Notes under the pieces: model-generated
Database searches by the model: none
What the model was told of the DNA's origin: nothing
What the model saw: only the letters and a program-made list of their open reading frames with translations
Origin: Bryopsis sp. KO-2023
Taxonomy: Eukaryota; Chlorophyta; Ulvophyceae; Bryopsidales; Bryopsidaceae
Assembly: GCA_030272585.1 (NCBI GenBank)
Contig: BSYQ01000002.1
Location: 4,588,001 to 4,652,000, forward strand
Length of the DNA: 64,000 nt
Direction of reading: 5' to 3'
Shown here: positions 1 to 11,500 of the stretch, piece by piece
Layout of the letters: each line of letters opens with the position of its first letter
Position numbering within the stretch: position 1 is the first letter of the stretch
Made by a program: the position numbers and the translations under genes

Positions 1-82
1 GGGGTGTTATGTAGTACAATTGGGAGTACGACAGGGTTTATAGGGCAGGGGGCCCTCCTGTAAAAATTAATCTTCCCAGTGA

Positions 83-127
<45 letters not shown>

Positions 128-159
128 CTTGTGTCTCGGGGTCCTAGACCCCCTTATCA
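1..159 (+). repeat. Chromovirus-family LTR, right-hand part
   Basis: This stretch is the reverse complement of the LTRs at 46062-46236 and 56466-56636. It includes the internal (CT)n(GT)n tract and ends in TTATCA at 159. Read on the plus strand it is sense orientation, and the expected primer-binding site does not follow position 159. It is therefore a 3' LTR of an element lying left of the window, or a solo LTR. It is closer to the 56.5-kb LTR than to the 46.1-kb copy. Confidence 0.85.
81..128. repeat. (CT)n(GT)n compound microsatellite inside the LTR
   Basis: A run of CT dinucleotides passes directly into GT dinucleotides. The same compound tract, as (CA)n(GA)n, lies at the same place in the two other LTR copies near 46095-46132 and 56500-56534. 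It is a fixed part of the LTR family whose length varies, not an independent microsatellite. Confidence 0.9.
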
Positions 160-363
160 AATGCTTTCAAGATTTAAAAAGTCTTCCTACAAGAATTTTT
201 AAATGGTTTAGTTGTGTCGCACTACTCTTGAGTACCAAATGATTGCTACGGCGATGTGAAGAAAACTGGCAATTCAAGAAGGTTAATTTAGGCGGGTTGT
301 AAGATGAGATTAAAGAAATCGGAATGGTTTCCTTTATATTCGTGATAACATCCAGTGTGCGGG

Positions 364-678
364 CACACTCAGCAAAGTTGGTGACAACTATATGAAAGAA
401 GGCTGCTTTCGAAGAGGTTTTAGATAAAAAGACGGCACAGTAAAAATACACGAGTACGTGAGGAAAGCTAACAACGGTACGCCACAACCACGTCTCTTGA
501 ATGAAAAACATCCAATCCCTTATGTCATTTGACATATCGTGGGAGATAATGCTCAACACACACCGTGTCGTCAGCATAAACGGGAAGAAAAATGAAAGGA
601 AAACGTACCACGTTGCATGGTTAATCTTGTGCATCTTCAAGATATTGACTAAAGTAGAGTCATTAGCTTTCCATTCAC
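364..678. repeat. Diverged direct repeat, copy 1
   Basis: It runs from CACACTCAGC to the GACTAAAGTAG region and aligns in order with 1331-1630. Shared blocks include AAACGTACCACGTTGCATGG and GACTAAAGTAGA. Substitutions and small indels are scattered along it. The offset is about 970 bp. No protein-coding pattern is preserved between the copies. Confidence 0.8.
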
Positions 679-869
679 GGGTTGCACAACGGGTTTTCTA
701 CCAAATTGTTCTTGAAACTATCATGATGGGATTTGGAGTCTTTTTTGCGAATGCATGTCCATACAATACAAACAATACGAACATGGAATGGAATGTGCAT
801 GTACGGCGGCTGTGCATGAATGTGAGGCACCAGCCAGAGTGTTGTCGGTTGTATTAGCTCAATGAGAGT

Positions 870-1060
870 TTGGATGAGTGGATACAAAATCTTGGAGAAA
901 CCGCACACAAGAGATTCGATACATTAGACGCAGAAATCGCCCCAATCCGCGACAAGAAATTGCTGAGGCGAAAGCGGTTAACCGCGAGTTTGAAGAGCAT
1001 TTTAAATTTATGGAGGAACGAGCTACACAATTCAACCAGCTCAATATTGAAAAAAAATAA
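870..1060 (+). pseudogene. Coiled-coil coding remnant
   Basis: Two overlapping plus-strand frames each read as half of a charged, heptad-like helix. The first covers roughly 870-950 (GETAHKRFDTLDAEIAP). The second covers about 950-1057 (AKAVNREFEEHFKFMEERAT) and then stops. A single indel near 950 would join them, so this looks like a frameshifted exon. No family was recognised. The style resembles the coiled-coil ORF at 3427-3666, and both could come from one host locus, which is inference. Confidence 0.4.
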
Positions 1061-1330
1061 CATTGTACCTCCTCGGCTCAGATAAATCCGAATTGAAAAC
1101 GAGGTGTATTGCACGTCACGATGTGAACACATGTACTAAAAGATGAAGATGTGCGAATTGGAGAGAAGTTTTTAGCATAGCAGATTTCATGGGCCTGCCG
1201 CAACTGGTGCGATTCATTAAATATAATGCCGATATTATCGTAGCGAATGAATTCGAGCGACAATGCTTTCCTCCTCCACGATTGATATTGGGTGTTATTT
1301 GGATACATCTCCTAAACTACAGTTCGTGGT

Positions 1331-1630
1331 CACACTCAGCAAGTTGGTGACGGCTTTATAAAAGGAGGTCCCTTTCAAAGAGGCGTTCGATGAAAAGACA
1401 AGTAAATAAGTCAAGCTATCAACGACGTGCGCCACAGCAGTCTCCCGAATAATAAATATCCCGTTTGTCATCTGACACGTCGTGGGGAATAATGCTCAAA
1501 ACACACCGTGTCATCGGTGGCATAAAAATGGGAGGAGAATAGAAAGAAAGGAAAACGTACCACGTTGCATGGTTGAATCTCATGCATTTCTAAGACATTG
1601 ACTAAAGTAGATTCATTGGCTTGCCATTCC
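1331..1630. repeat. Diverged direct repeat, copy 2
   Basis: Partner of 364-678 in the same orientation and clearly diverged. No target-site duplication or terminal motif was found, so an old segmental duplication is as likely as a transposon pair. Confidence 0.8.
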
Positions 1631-2480
1631 ATTCCATATTAGTTATCACCTCCAACTAATTGAAAGAATTAGGTAGTGACACTTGAGGTGATCGATTTCA
1701 AAACATGGTTCTCAGGAAGAGTTGAGAACAATGCAACACGATAAGGTCTCATTTACATGGTCGCATGACTTGCTACCTCATATTCAGGGAACTTCTATAT
1801 AATTTAGGATAGAAATGATTTTGCTACGCTTTCAAAAGCCAATTTGGTCACGGAAGTTTATCTCAAGGATTAGAAGGTATAGGAAATAAGGTATTCATCC
1901 AAAACTTTAAGTTTCGCAATTTGCATGTTTCCCTCCACATCCTTCACATTGTCTCCTCACATCTCAATGGTCTTGGATGAGGATTCTAAAGTTAGGCTCG
2001 AGAATTTTCCGAACGAAACGGATAATGCCGTTTTCTTTGCAAGAACAGATAATTTGGAAAAAGCAAAGGAGTGGTTAAGTGATTTTGAAATCAGCAAAAA
2101 ATCATCGTAGAATATGGCCCGTACGAAACAAATTAACGATAGATTAGTTTTGATTTTCAAACGCTTTAGAGGTGGCAAACCTGAATTCAAATGCAGGTTA
2201 CATTCAAGAGGGAAAAAAGGGCTCTGAAATGTGATTGCTCATCAAAGATAATTTTTTCATCCACCAACTTTGACGATGAAGTATTGAGATCAGACCGATC
2301 GATACGTCCTATTCTCTTGGCAACATTGAAGATGTCGTAGCATTACCTACACATCATCACATAATCGATTCGATTCCAGTCATATTCTAGAAACCACTTC
2401 AAAAGGAAATTCGGTGGTCTTGTGGTGAGGCATGCATCATTAGACCCAATGATTTTGGATGTCCCTCAAAATTTGGAAGT

Positions 2481-2743
2481 TCCGTTGGCTTTTCCTTAAG
2501 TGGCCTGGACCCACCGGAGGGAAATCCTTTGTGATTCTTCAGATTCTTGATAGATGTTCCTGAAAATTTGGTTGGATATTGTTTATGTGCATGTGATGAC
2601 ATCCTCCAAGTTTCAGATGGATCCATGCATTGTGTAATAAGATATGAGGGACCAGTTCCGCAAGCTTTTCCTTAAGTGGCCGGGACCCACCAGAGGGAAA
2701 TTTCTTGTCATTCTTTAGATTCTCAATGGATGTCCCTCAAAAT
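2481..2743. repeat. Two-copy tandem-like duplication, offset about 173 bp
   Basis: 2481-2570 and 2654-2743 both read GTTCCG, GCTTTTCCTTAAGTGGCC, GGGACCCACC (or one change) and GAGGGAAAT. They are diverged by scattered substitutions. No coding pattern is evident. Confidence 0.75.
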
Positions 2744-3426
2744 GTGTCTCGGCCATGGTAGAAGACCAACACCAAGACAATTAAGATCAATATGAAAGAC
2801 CAAGGAGCGGAAGCGTTACATTGGTCGCATAACAAGAATCTTCATCTTTGCAGTTATATGTTTTCTCTCCCAGGCTATCCTAGTTGCAATTCCAACCATC
2901 ACGACCTTAGCCACTGCCATCAACAGAACTTTCGTGTCATGGGTAGATAACACGATGCGGATTTATCAAAAAATAAGAAAAGATCAAGATCCTAGTTTCA
3001 TGTTTTTACATATGGGCCGGAGGGAGATAGAGCTTTTTTCAATTTTGGCCACTAGGTGATATGACACGTTGGACTTTTGTGTTGGACGATTATTGTGTGT
3101 TGGAATGTTAGGGGGTGCACCGGCATGTGTAGGAAAGTGTGTGTGTGAGTGTTGGAGTGTTGGGTTAATAGATTGTGATCCAAGGTTGTGGTGATTAGGG
3201 GTCACATCGGATGGGACTACAAACATACCCTAGGTCTTACTCGAGTAGGAAGCTCTTTCAGAAAAGACTTGTACTACTGTGTGCGATCTGAGTGGGTACA
3301 TAGGACGCCCTATTCATTATGTAAACGCCCTTTTTTGACTCGAAACCACTTGTCTCTCGAGTAGTCGTGTCCGTTAAATGTAAATACAAAAATGCTGGAA
3401 AGGAGTTATTGCAGGTCAACTAAACT

Positions 3427-3666
3427 TTGGAGAGTGACCTTGCGACTCTGCGACAAAAAACTGCCGCACTGAAAGCACAATTGAAGGAGAAGGATGCAAA
3501 GGGGATGCAGTTGAGGGCAGACTTGGAGAAGCAAACGACGGAAATTCAAAAAATGAACGAAGCAAGAGATGAAGAAGTAGAACTTGAACGTAAGGTGCAA
3601 GCAGATTTGAAGACGAAAACTATCGAGATGAAAAAGCGGACGACTAGGGCTACGATCGTAGAAAAG
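3427..3666 (+). pseudogene. Host coiled-coil ORF, left part, interrupted by PAT element
   Basis: An 80-codon open frame rich in K, E, Q and L with heptad-like spacing (TLRQKTAALKAQLKEKDAKG) suggests a coiled-coil segment. It begins at a TTG just after an in-frame stop, so the true 5' end is missing or lies in another exon. A possible acceptor, TTATTGCAG, lies just upstream. The last host codon is AAG at 3664-3666. The next bases belong to direct repeat A1 of the PAT-like element, which supplies the apparent stop. The frame resumes exactly, with no target duplication, at 26263. The function is unknown. Confidence 0.55.
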
Positions 3667-3801
3667 AAATGAGATTTATGAAGTAAATGGATTTACTGCC
3701 CACCTGTCACCAAGATAGGGTGGTGGGTGGGAAGATCTTGGTTACAGGAGATTAGTAGAGTACTATTTAAGTACTCTGTGGTAGTTCACCATCCTTTTTT
3801 C
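3667..3801 (+). repeat. PAT-like element direct repeat A1
   Basis: 135 bp, identical to 25900-26034 except for one base (TACTCTGT against TACTTTGT). It forms the left terminus of the element and probably contains promoter and leader. The boundary is set by loss of identity at 3666/25899. Confidence 0.92.
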
Positions 3802-3870
3802 CGTTTGTATCGGCCTCTAGTGGTTATCTATCGTTGCTCTGAAAGCGACTGTTTTGGCAGTGTGTTTGGA

Positions 3871-4389
3871 ATGTCCGACGCGTTTGCGGACCTAGTTCGA
3901 GAAGTTCAAGTTCTCAAGGACCAAGTGCGAAAGACTCCCAAAAAAGAAGATCCCCTTCTTACAGCGTTCATAGCGCTCGTGGGCAGGGATAAAGTCGGAA
4001 TCAGGGACCTCTTGTCAAGTTCCCCCGAAGAACTTCCAGTTTTTTCGCGAAACCCAGTACCACGCCCGATTGGACAACAAGAGTTTGGGTCGTGGTTTCC
4101 AGTGCAAGAAACCTTGCGCGGCTCGGCAGTGGCGGCGGCTTTGGGAACCCAGTCCGGGTATTTTAAAGAATATCAGAGTTGGGCCCCTGTTGTGTCCTAT
4201 CTTTACGATTTGGGAACGTCGCTGGTTGGGTTATCGCTTTGCAACGACACGGACAGAAGTGTTCGTAAGGCGCTGTTCCCTTACGCAGTCGGGTTGGCGC
4301 GAGTGATTGAGTTGGCGTGTGACACTCTTGCTGTTCATCGAGTAAACGCCAAATTTAAAGACTCCTCTTTACCAGGAGTGATACGGACG
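3871..4389 (+). pseudogene. PAT-like element gag, 5' part
   Basis: The best start is ATG 3871 (MSDAFADLVREVQVLKDQV); the longer open frame upstream lies in the A1 repeat and leader. The short N-terminal helix may be a coiled coil. A hydrophobic, mainly helical region follows, as in retroelement capsids. No motif proves gag identity; the call rests on its place before RT and on the arginine-glycine-rich tail in the second part. The frame is cut at 4389 by a ~320-bp insertion and resumes at 4712. Removing the insert restores an uninterrupted reading across the ATACGGACG site. Confidence 0.6.
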
Positions 4390-4711
4390 CTTTTCACTTG
4401 AAGTTTTACAACTTAAACCAAGGATACAATGCCCCAAACTTCTCTACTTAAATAGTCTACGCTCCTAGCGAGACTCGAACCTCCACCGTCCATTCCCGAG
4501 TGACTCACTCTACAGCTAGCTCTCTAACCAACCACGAACTCCCACCAACCACTCACGACCACGTAGTACAGTGTCGCGTCATCTCACCAGAGCCCCACAT
4601 CGTCACGTGATCGACTGATGGGTCTGAGGGTGATGGACGCGTGACCGTAGGGTCGAGTCAGTGGTGGAGAGCGTGTTGGTGGTTGAGGTGACTACCGGTC
4701 ACCACAGTCGT
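4390..4711 (-). mobile_element. Short insertion with internal tRNA-like (pol III-type) sequence
   Basis: About 322 bp interrupt the PAT-like gag frame. ACG occurs on both sides (4387-4389 and 4712-4714), and the wider context CGGACG/CGTACG suggests a 6-bp target duplication with one change. On the minus strand there is an A-box-like TGGTTAGAGAGC (4519-4530) and a B-box-like GGTTCGAGTCTC (4470-4481), spaced as in a tRNA-derived promoter. The tRNA-like part lies in the middle, which is unusual for a simple SINE, and no poly-A tail is evident. A degenerate TRIM is the alternative. It is not a functional tRNA gene because no cloverleaf acceptor stem was found. Confidence 0.6.
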
Positions 4712-4981
4712 ACGTATCAAGGAGCGTGGCGGTTTGTTCAAGAAAGTATCCAGCTTGCAGGCGAGGATACAGAATATTTTGGATCGAAAGCTTCAACTGC
4801 ATTAGAAGCATTGCGAAAGGAACATTTGAAGCAGACACAGAAGCGGTTGGCTCAGGGACGAGCAGCTGAAATTTCGCAAGGATTTTCACGTGGTCGTGGA
4901 AGAGGTCGAGGTCGTGGCCACGGTGGAAACGTTGGGGGACGCAATGGACCCGTTCCAGCACCAGAGGAAAACGGGAATTGA
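4712..4981 (+). pseudogene. PAT-like element gag, 3' part
   Basis: Resumes the gag frame with TYQGAWRFVQESIQLAGEDT and ends in an arginine-glycine-rich tail (SRGRGRGRGRGHGGNVGGRN), typical of nucleic-acid-binding gag C-termini that lack a zinc knuckle. It stops at 4981. The RT frame begins shortly after, near 5068, so gag and pol are separate ORFs about 86 bp apart. A GTG lies at 5062 and an ATG at 5068. Confidence 0.6.
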
Positions 4982-5067
4982 CGTTCAGGAGTGGTGTGGT
5001 GTGAGATCGTTTACAAGCACAGCGCAGCAAGAGACTTCTTTTGTGATAGCGCCGGAGTTTTGTGAGA

Positions 5068-7066
5068 ATGAGGTGCGCATTTAATTTTGTGGCCGTGCGG
5101 CGGTCGATTGGTAATTGGCGCCGAATTGGTGCCTCAAAAACTGTGTTAAAGTGGATTTCGAAAGGAGTTTCTGTGGGGTTGCATTCGACAGTATTACCAT
5201 CTGATCGTGGTGTGGCGAATCTTGAGGATCGTGATAAAGATTTTTGGAACCCCTTAAAGGAAGATTTTATCGCACGGGGTGCAATTCGGGAGGTTTCAGG
5301 CAAAAGGCGGTTTGTGAATAGAGCCTTTTTAGTCCCGAAAACACAAAAGGGTAATAGGGTTGGCACCAGGCTTAAAGTGGATTTAAGGCCGTTGAATCGA
5401 TGGTGTTCGCCCATACCCACGCGATATGATACATTAGCTTCGATCAGACGGGGGTTACGAAGTAATGATTTTCTATTGAAATTGGATATCAAAGATGCGT
5501 ATCACCATTTGGAGGTAGAGGGGTCAGCCCAAAAGTATTTTCGGTTTGGATTTAACAACCAGTTTTTTGAATGTCAGGCTTTACCCTTCGGGTGGTCTAG
5601 AAGTCCGGGAGTTTTTAATGCTTTCATGTCACCTTTTATTATGTTTTTGCGAGATGTTCGTGCGGTGGCACCGAAGTTGGAATTTGGGCATAGTAATGAT
5701 ATATTGGTACAATGGTGGAAATTGGGGGCTCAATTACGAGTATTTCAATATTTGGATGATATTCTGATTGCACACCAGTCAAAAGAAGTTTTGGAAAAAG
5801 TTGCTGTTTTGTTACCCAAGGTATGTCGGGCCTTGGGTTTAGCTTTGAAAGTCTCGAAATGTGTGTGGCGACCACAGTCGTGCGTCCAGCATTTGGGCTT
5901 TTATATTGATACCGCTCGTTCCTTGTTTTTATTGCCTCCATATAGAGCGGCCATGGTAATGCAACAGGCAAGGAGGTTTTGGTTTATTTGGCGAAGAACA
6001 AGAGAAGGATACCGGCGCAAGCTTTAGCTCGTTTTTGTGGGATCGCGATTGCGACGTCGGCGGCGGTGGCTCCAGCAGCGTTGTTTTGTCGGGAGCTACA
6101 TGTGTGTCTAAGAGGGATGAAAACGTGGTCAACGCGGATCCAGATCAGTCGACAAGCTTGGAAAGACCTGGAGTGGTGGGCTCGTTTGTCGGAGGTTTAT
6201 AGATCTCGCGCTCTTCTCCAACCGGTCGCGACGGCGGTAGTAGCTACAGATGCCTCGTTGAGCGGCTGGGGTGGGCATTTGATTCAGCCCCAGATGATGT
6301 TGGCACGGGGATTTGGAATCGAGCCGAAAAGCGTTGCCACATTTTTTTCCTGGAATTGCGAGCGGTAAGAAGGGTTCTCGAGACATTTGCGAAACAGTTG
6401 CGGGAGAAGGAAATTATATTAAAAACAGACAGTATGACAATGTTTTGGATTCTCCAACGGCAATGCTCACGGACGGGACCCCTACTCGAGGAGTACCGGA
6501 AATTGTGGGTGTACATGGATTTGTTGAGAATGACGCTGCAACCCGTTTGGTTGCCGTCAGAAGAAAACGAGATAGCGGATGCAATGTCCAGGCGCAATCC
6601 GCGCGAAGAGTTTGCAATCAACCCAAGAGTATTCCATCAAATCGAGATGCAGTTCGAACAATGCACCGTGGATCGTTTTGCAGCGATATCGAACCGAAAA
6701 GTGGAAAGATTCAATGCAAGGAACGGCGACCTTTATGCAGAGCAAATCGATGCATTTGCGCAGGAGTGGAGGAACGAAGTAAACTATGTTTGTCCACCTC
6801 TTCACCTACTGGAGCGTGTCGTTCAATTTTTGCACCTCCCGAGAAATTATGGGCGTTTGAATGTGATCGTAGTAGTGCCGGCATGGAGGACGCGCCAATG
6901 GTATTGGACGCCGAGGGCGATATCTTCGCAGGTGTGGGTTATTCCGCAGGTGATCGATTGTCCGATTCTGATTCCGGATGCGTGGGGTGGTCAGCTGCCA
7001 TATGGTTGGCACAATTGGACTTGGGAAGCAATCCAGATCAAGCCGTGGCTCTTGCAAAGGCCATAG
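5068..7066 (+). pseudogene. PAT-like RT, RNase H and methyltransferase-like polyprotein, frameshifted
   Basis: RT occupies about 5068-5985. Its blocks are LKVDLRPLNRW, KLDIKDAYHHLEV, LPFGWSRSPGVFNAFM and the catalytic FQYLDDILIA. A one-base shift near 5975-6000 moves the frame to the RNase H part (VATDASLSGWGG). A second shift at the T-run 6342-6348 leads to HIFFLELRAV, ILKTDSMTMFW and EENEIADAMSR, which complete the RNase H. The region from about 6640 (VDRFAAISNRKVERF, VCPPLHLLERVVQFL, VVVPAWRTRQWYW) resembles the Dam-like methyltransferase region of DIRS and PAT elements. It stops at 7066. The recombinase frame overlaps in another phase. The RT catalytic residues remain intact; only indels disable it. 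Confidence 0.85.
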
Positions 7067-7170
7067 AGAGATGGGCGGAAACGCTTGGGAGTTTGCAGTT
7101 GGATGAATTATCGTGGGATGTGCGACGACGCATTCGGCGAAAAATATCGAGTTCTATTAAGAAGATGTCC
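7067..7170 (+). pseudogene. Tyrosine recombinase of PAT-like element, N-terminal fragment
   Basis: The frame that carries the recombinase is open here (WAETLGSLQLDELSWDVRRR) and runs into the LTR insertion at 7171. No ATG lies in this frame between the RT stop and 7165, so translation would need overlap or frameshifting from the RT ORF, or a start at ATG 7165. The last five bases, TGTCC, are the target-site duplication of the inserted LTR element. The frame continues unbroken at 15341. Confidence 0.6.
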
Positions 7171-7379
7171 TGATAGTGGGGTGTGTGGTGGAAATAAATT
7201 TTCTACATACTCCCCCTGGGAGCGTTCCCCTACAACAGCGAATCCAACCAAAACAACAACCCAACCAGTGTCTAACTACGTGTCCCTTAAATAGTACTCT
7301 AGGGCTATCACGAGTCACACTAATGATACAAGTCACCTCAACGCTCCCAGACCAGTCATTTCGTCTCAAATCACTATCA
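7171..7379 (-). repeat. Family A 3' LTR
   Basis: 209 bp, TGATAGTGGG ... CACTATCA on the plus strand, apparently identical to 15127-15335. It is the 3' LTR because the polypurine tract lies next to it on the minus strand. Confidence 0.95.
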
Positions 7380-7828
7380 ACTTGCCCCGCCCCATAATAA
7401 GTGGCGTCCGCGACACTAACATTCTTTCTCTCTGCCACGATCAAACAAATACTTCATAACCCATAAGCTAACACACTTAATCCTCTAAGTACAATGCACG
7501 TCCCATACCATGCAAAGATTCTCAAACGCATTACTCAACTCAACTTAACCTTTTTAACTCAACCTTTTTCTTCTGACCCACGAACCACCACTGTCTTGGA
7601 CATCTTGGACATCTCTTGCTCGTATCTTGGTCAGCTCTCCTGCGGCAAAGTCTTGAACACTCGAGGTTAGCACACTTCCTTTACAACCTTTAGCTGTGAG
7701 CGTCATTTGGCAACAACTCTGAGCTCCTTAGAACAAATAGCTTGGGAAACGTAGCCTTGCTTAACGTTCCATCCACTGCCAAGGCTATGCTCTTACCAGT
7801 TGTCCCATGGCCTTAGCATAACGCACTT

Positions 7829-8525
7829 TCACCCTTGTGCGTGGCCAATACACATGCACACCAACTCATGTGGGCCGCACATTGACAGGTGGAGCTCCAG
7901 CTTTTCAGCGAACTCACTCGGTGCTCTCCCTTTTAGCACCTCCAGCCATTTCTCCGTCCTGTAGTCGCTCTTTGCCGCACTTCTCTCTACCTTAGACCTC
8001 TCTGTCTCAGGTTTCGCTCTCTCGCTCTCCTTAGTAGTCCTTGACTCTTGCTCTTCCTCTTCCGCTTTGGGTTCTCTTTCTCTTGTTTGATATAAACGCA
8101 CCATCCTCTCATAGTCTATTGACCTTGACCTGAGGGTAGGCTACCACGTCGGGAGGCAAGTCAGAATACATCCGCTTGTATTCTTTGTTACTGTTGTGAT
8201 CAACCAAGTGCTCCGCCTCCAACATTATCGAATCCTCAATCAAATCAGCTAAGTCAGAGTAGCATATGAAGACGAGTTACATAGGCTGGCTTTGGGTCAA
8301 TGGTACCAACACGTGATCCCACACTAGGATCTTCCACCATTGCCATCCCCAAAAAGACCTATTGAGTTTGTATTCCACTTTAGGGAACCTATGCCTCTGA
8401 CCGCCATTCATCTCTTGCTTATTCTTCCTCGTGCTTCTCTTCTTATTTCCTCGATAAATTCTTCCACTTGTTGATCCTTGCGTTACCGGTTGCCTATCCA
8501 GCTAACGCTTCTCCTCCTTTCAGTT
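7829..8525 (-). pseudogene. Decayed coding remnant in family A element, product unknown
   Basis: Three minus-strand frames follow one another with small overlaps. 8525 to about 8283 reads GRIYRGNKKRSTRKNKQEMN and a tryptophan-rich WGWQWWKILVWDHV. 8267-8110 reads YSDLADLIEDSIMLEAEHLV. 8104-7829 begins at an ATG and is extremely rich in K, E and R. They look like one reading frame broken by indels and stops. The position is just before the 3' LTR, downstream of where pol would be. No family was recognised. Confidence 0.35.
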
Positions 8526-11500
8526 CACTGACGTTTGAAGATGCAACTCCTTTCTGCACTACCCATTGTAGGCAGTCACCATATGCAAGCTCCACGTTGA
8601 AGACTTAGAACGTATCCCACACTCACATGTGTTTGCACCCATACATCATGCAAGTCCCGAAGGTAGTGTGGATAATCTCCTCATTCTTCAAGTATTTTCT
8701 CACAAAGATAAACAAGGATGCGTTAGGCATTCTCGTGTTCTTCGCCAACAGAAGTAATATCTGCGACTCCTCTTGCCTTTGATGGATCGGCTATGAACCA
8801 TGCACGGCATTCCGACTTATTACCTTGATGGGAATAGTCTTTACTGCGCTCTTTGGCGACTTACAACCGCTGTACAAGGATTTATCGCGTATTCTGCTCG
8901 TCTTCTCCTCCTCCGTCTGTAAATCTTCCGAGATGCTCACCACGGTTCCTTTATAGTCGACGTCCACTGTTGCTGTTGCTTCTTCTTTCTCCACTTGTGT
9001 TTCTTCAACTCTCAAGTGTAATCCAATGCAGTTCCTTTTACCATCAACCTTAAAACAGAGTGGTGTTTCTCAATCTGGTTGTGGCACTCGATAGTCTCTC
9101 TCTTTCTCCAACCAACACGTTGGTTAAACGCACTTGTTGTTGTTGAAGATATCACACCTCTTGTCGTTCAGAGTTCTTCGCTGCCCGTTCATCTTTCGCC
9201 GATTGCTGCTCTGGTTCAGTCACTACTCATGGCACTTGGCGGATTGTCAAATACTTGTGCCAGAGTCCATTAAACTCTTGTGAACTTCATCTCCTCCAGA
9301 GCTAAGCTCTTCATGTGATAGCACACACCGATCCTCGACGTCAATTGATCAAGCTACTGCTCAATCCCTTCCACGAAGTTACTCTCGCTTTATCCTTCAT
9401 GGAACCTCTGTCGCGAGGCTAATATTTGCCTTCTCCTTTTCAGAACGACAGACTTGTATTTTGGTCGGTCCATATGCTTCACCCTCAGAAATAGACATAT
9501 TCCACGCCATGCATCACCTTAACACCTTAGTCGCGTTGACATGTGTCGCTGGAATTGTCTTCACACTCGTCGATAACAAACGAACTCCAAGTGTTGCGCT
9601 CTCTTCTCAATAAAATGATACACAGAGCACAATCCACTTCGAGTATTGGATTAAGTAAACTGTTTCGCCATCATATTAACGTAGCCACATTTCCCTTAGG
9701 AAGTCTTCACACGCGCGTACGCGGTAGCTGGCGCACAGGGTTCCAGCTGCTACGTCTCTTTTCGCTCCTGTGTTCCTCTCTTTGAACACTTAGGGTAGAA
9801 TCACGTCTCCTCCCCCTTAGTACTATCGAAACTAAGGTAGACTTCACACTAGGCGACCATCACCAAGGCCGTCTTGAAGCTGACGAATCCTTTAACTCAT
9901 ACTCTAATGAGGTAGTGAGTTTCAGCTCCTCGAGTTCCCTGCAAGGATTCTTATCTCGACTAGTGTGTGATTCTATGGAGTCTCCTATATTTTCGCCACG
10001 GTTTCTCAGGACTTCGAGATCACCAACTATCACACGCCCTGTAATAGTGGTTTTACCGTCATGGGAGACAGCAAGGTGTCTCAACCATCCCACAACACTC
10101 CAATTCCTTTTCTCCACATTCATCGATCACGTCTCAGCCACTTGTGGCTGTCCCTCTCGTGGGTATTCTCTTTTATCACGTTCGAAAACTACTTTGAAAC
10201 AACTCCATCACATACTTTAGCAACTTGTGCTAGAGAGTACCACCCTCAACTCGTCCTCCATGTCGCATTTCCAGTGCATCCAATGTATACACCGGGTTTG
10301 ATTCAAAATTTTGAGTGTGGCCTGGCGGCCAGTAAATCTCACTGCGCACTCCGTTGCTGAAGAGACTCACTTCGTTCGTTTGTTCGATTTACCTCACTCA
10401 CGACTACTTCGTGACCTCCTTCGTCGGTAACCTCATTCGTCGCTCGTGAGCACTCCTGTCCCCCCTGGGGCCAGTGGAACGCCCTCGTCCACGTCCCAAA
10501 AGGGTAGAAAAACATAGAGTGGGTAGCCTCCACACAAACACAGCAAGTCGCTATGCGCAAATATTGCAAGGTTGCACATATCTCCAGCCGTATCGCATAA
10601 AAATGCGTCAACCTCCATAAAACCTTGAGAAAAAGATGCACCACACATCACAACATATCCACATGGATGATGTGGCGAAGATCTCGCGAATGCGGACACT
10701 CTGAAGCGAAATATGGTCGAGTTCATCCACGGAGTTAGTCCTGACACTACAGGCCAATGATGAAGGTGTGGCTTCTGTTTTCCCATCAGCCTCACCACAC
10801 ACTTGTCAGACACTGGGAGCAACCACGGCTCGACCAGCCTGGAATCAACCATTAACACATGGATGACGCATCATTGGGGGTCCCTAAACAGGGCAACGCG
10901 TTCACAAACGCCTCTCACCAAGTCCCTTGGTGGATATCCCAAATCTCAAACCATGATGCTCAAGGGCGTTATGAATTTTAGGAGATAAACTCCTTCCTCT
11001 TCGCTTCACCACCATCAGCAAACCTTTTTGCAACCTTTTGCGGTTTTTCACTTGCATCTCATTCTCATGGGGTTGTCAACCATTGTCATCCTCTAAACCC
11101 CGTTATGCACAAGGCTATCATCCACATAGTGCGTCACCTAGCTCTCGAATCGCTCAGGTGGCGAATAAACATCCTCTCCCTTAGGAGGTATCCCTTAGCC
11201 TTTGCACAAGGTTTTGTGATAGTTAACACAAATTCCTTCGCATGGACTTCAAGGTTCTTTTATACTCTTTGTTACCGCACAATATAAGGCAACAACTCCA
11301 CGCAGTTTTCTCTTGGAGATCCTTCTTGCTTCACGCATCTCACGTGGTGTAGATCGAAATTTAAATATCTTGGAAGTTTGCCCTTGCAACGACGACCCTC
11401 GTTTATGGAAGTGCATCAACCAGCGCACTGGGTGCACATCTCCTTGTGCTTAACACAAGCATGGTATCCCCATAGAACAAAGTTCTAGGGTGGGAAGAAC

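Larger units (their letters stand above)
160..3426. other. Gene-poor degenerate region
   Basis: No intact gene is visible. It contains a diverged direct duplication (364-678 and 1331-1630), a coiled-coil coding remnant (870-1060) and a second short duplication (2481-2570 and 2654-2743). The remaining short ORFs show no recognisable domain. Confidence 0.6.

Noticed and set aside
4692..5492. 266-codon minus-strand frame
   Set aside because: Antisense shadow of the PAT gag tail and RT; the plus strand carries clear RT motifs.
6313..7173. 286-codon plus-strand frame as one protein
   Set aside because: Most of it is out of phase with the RNase H and methyltransferase-like motifs. Only its last part, from about 7067, is the recombinase frame.
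10433..10858. Degenerate RT in family A
   Set aside because: A 141-codon minus-strand frame is present but none of the RT blocks could be found.
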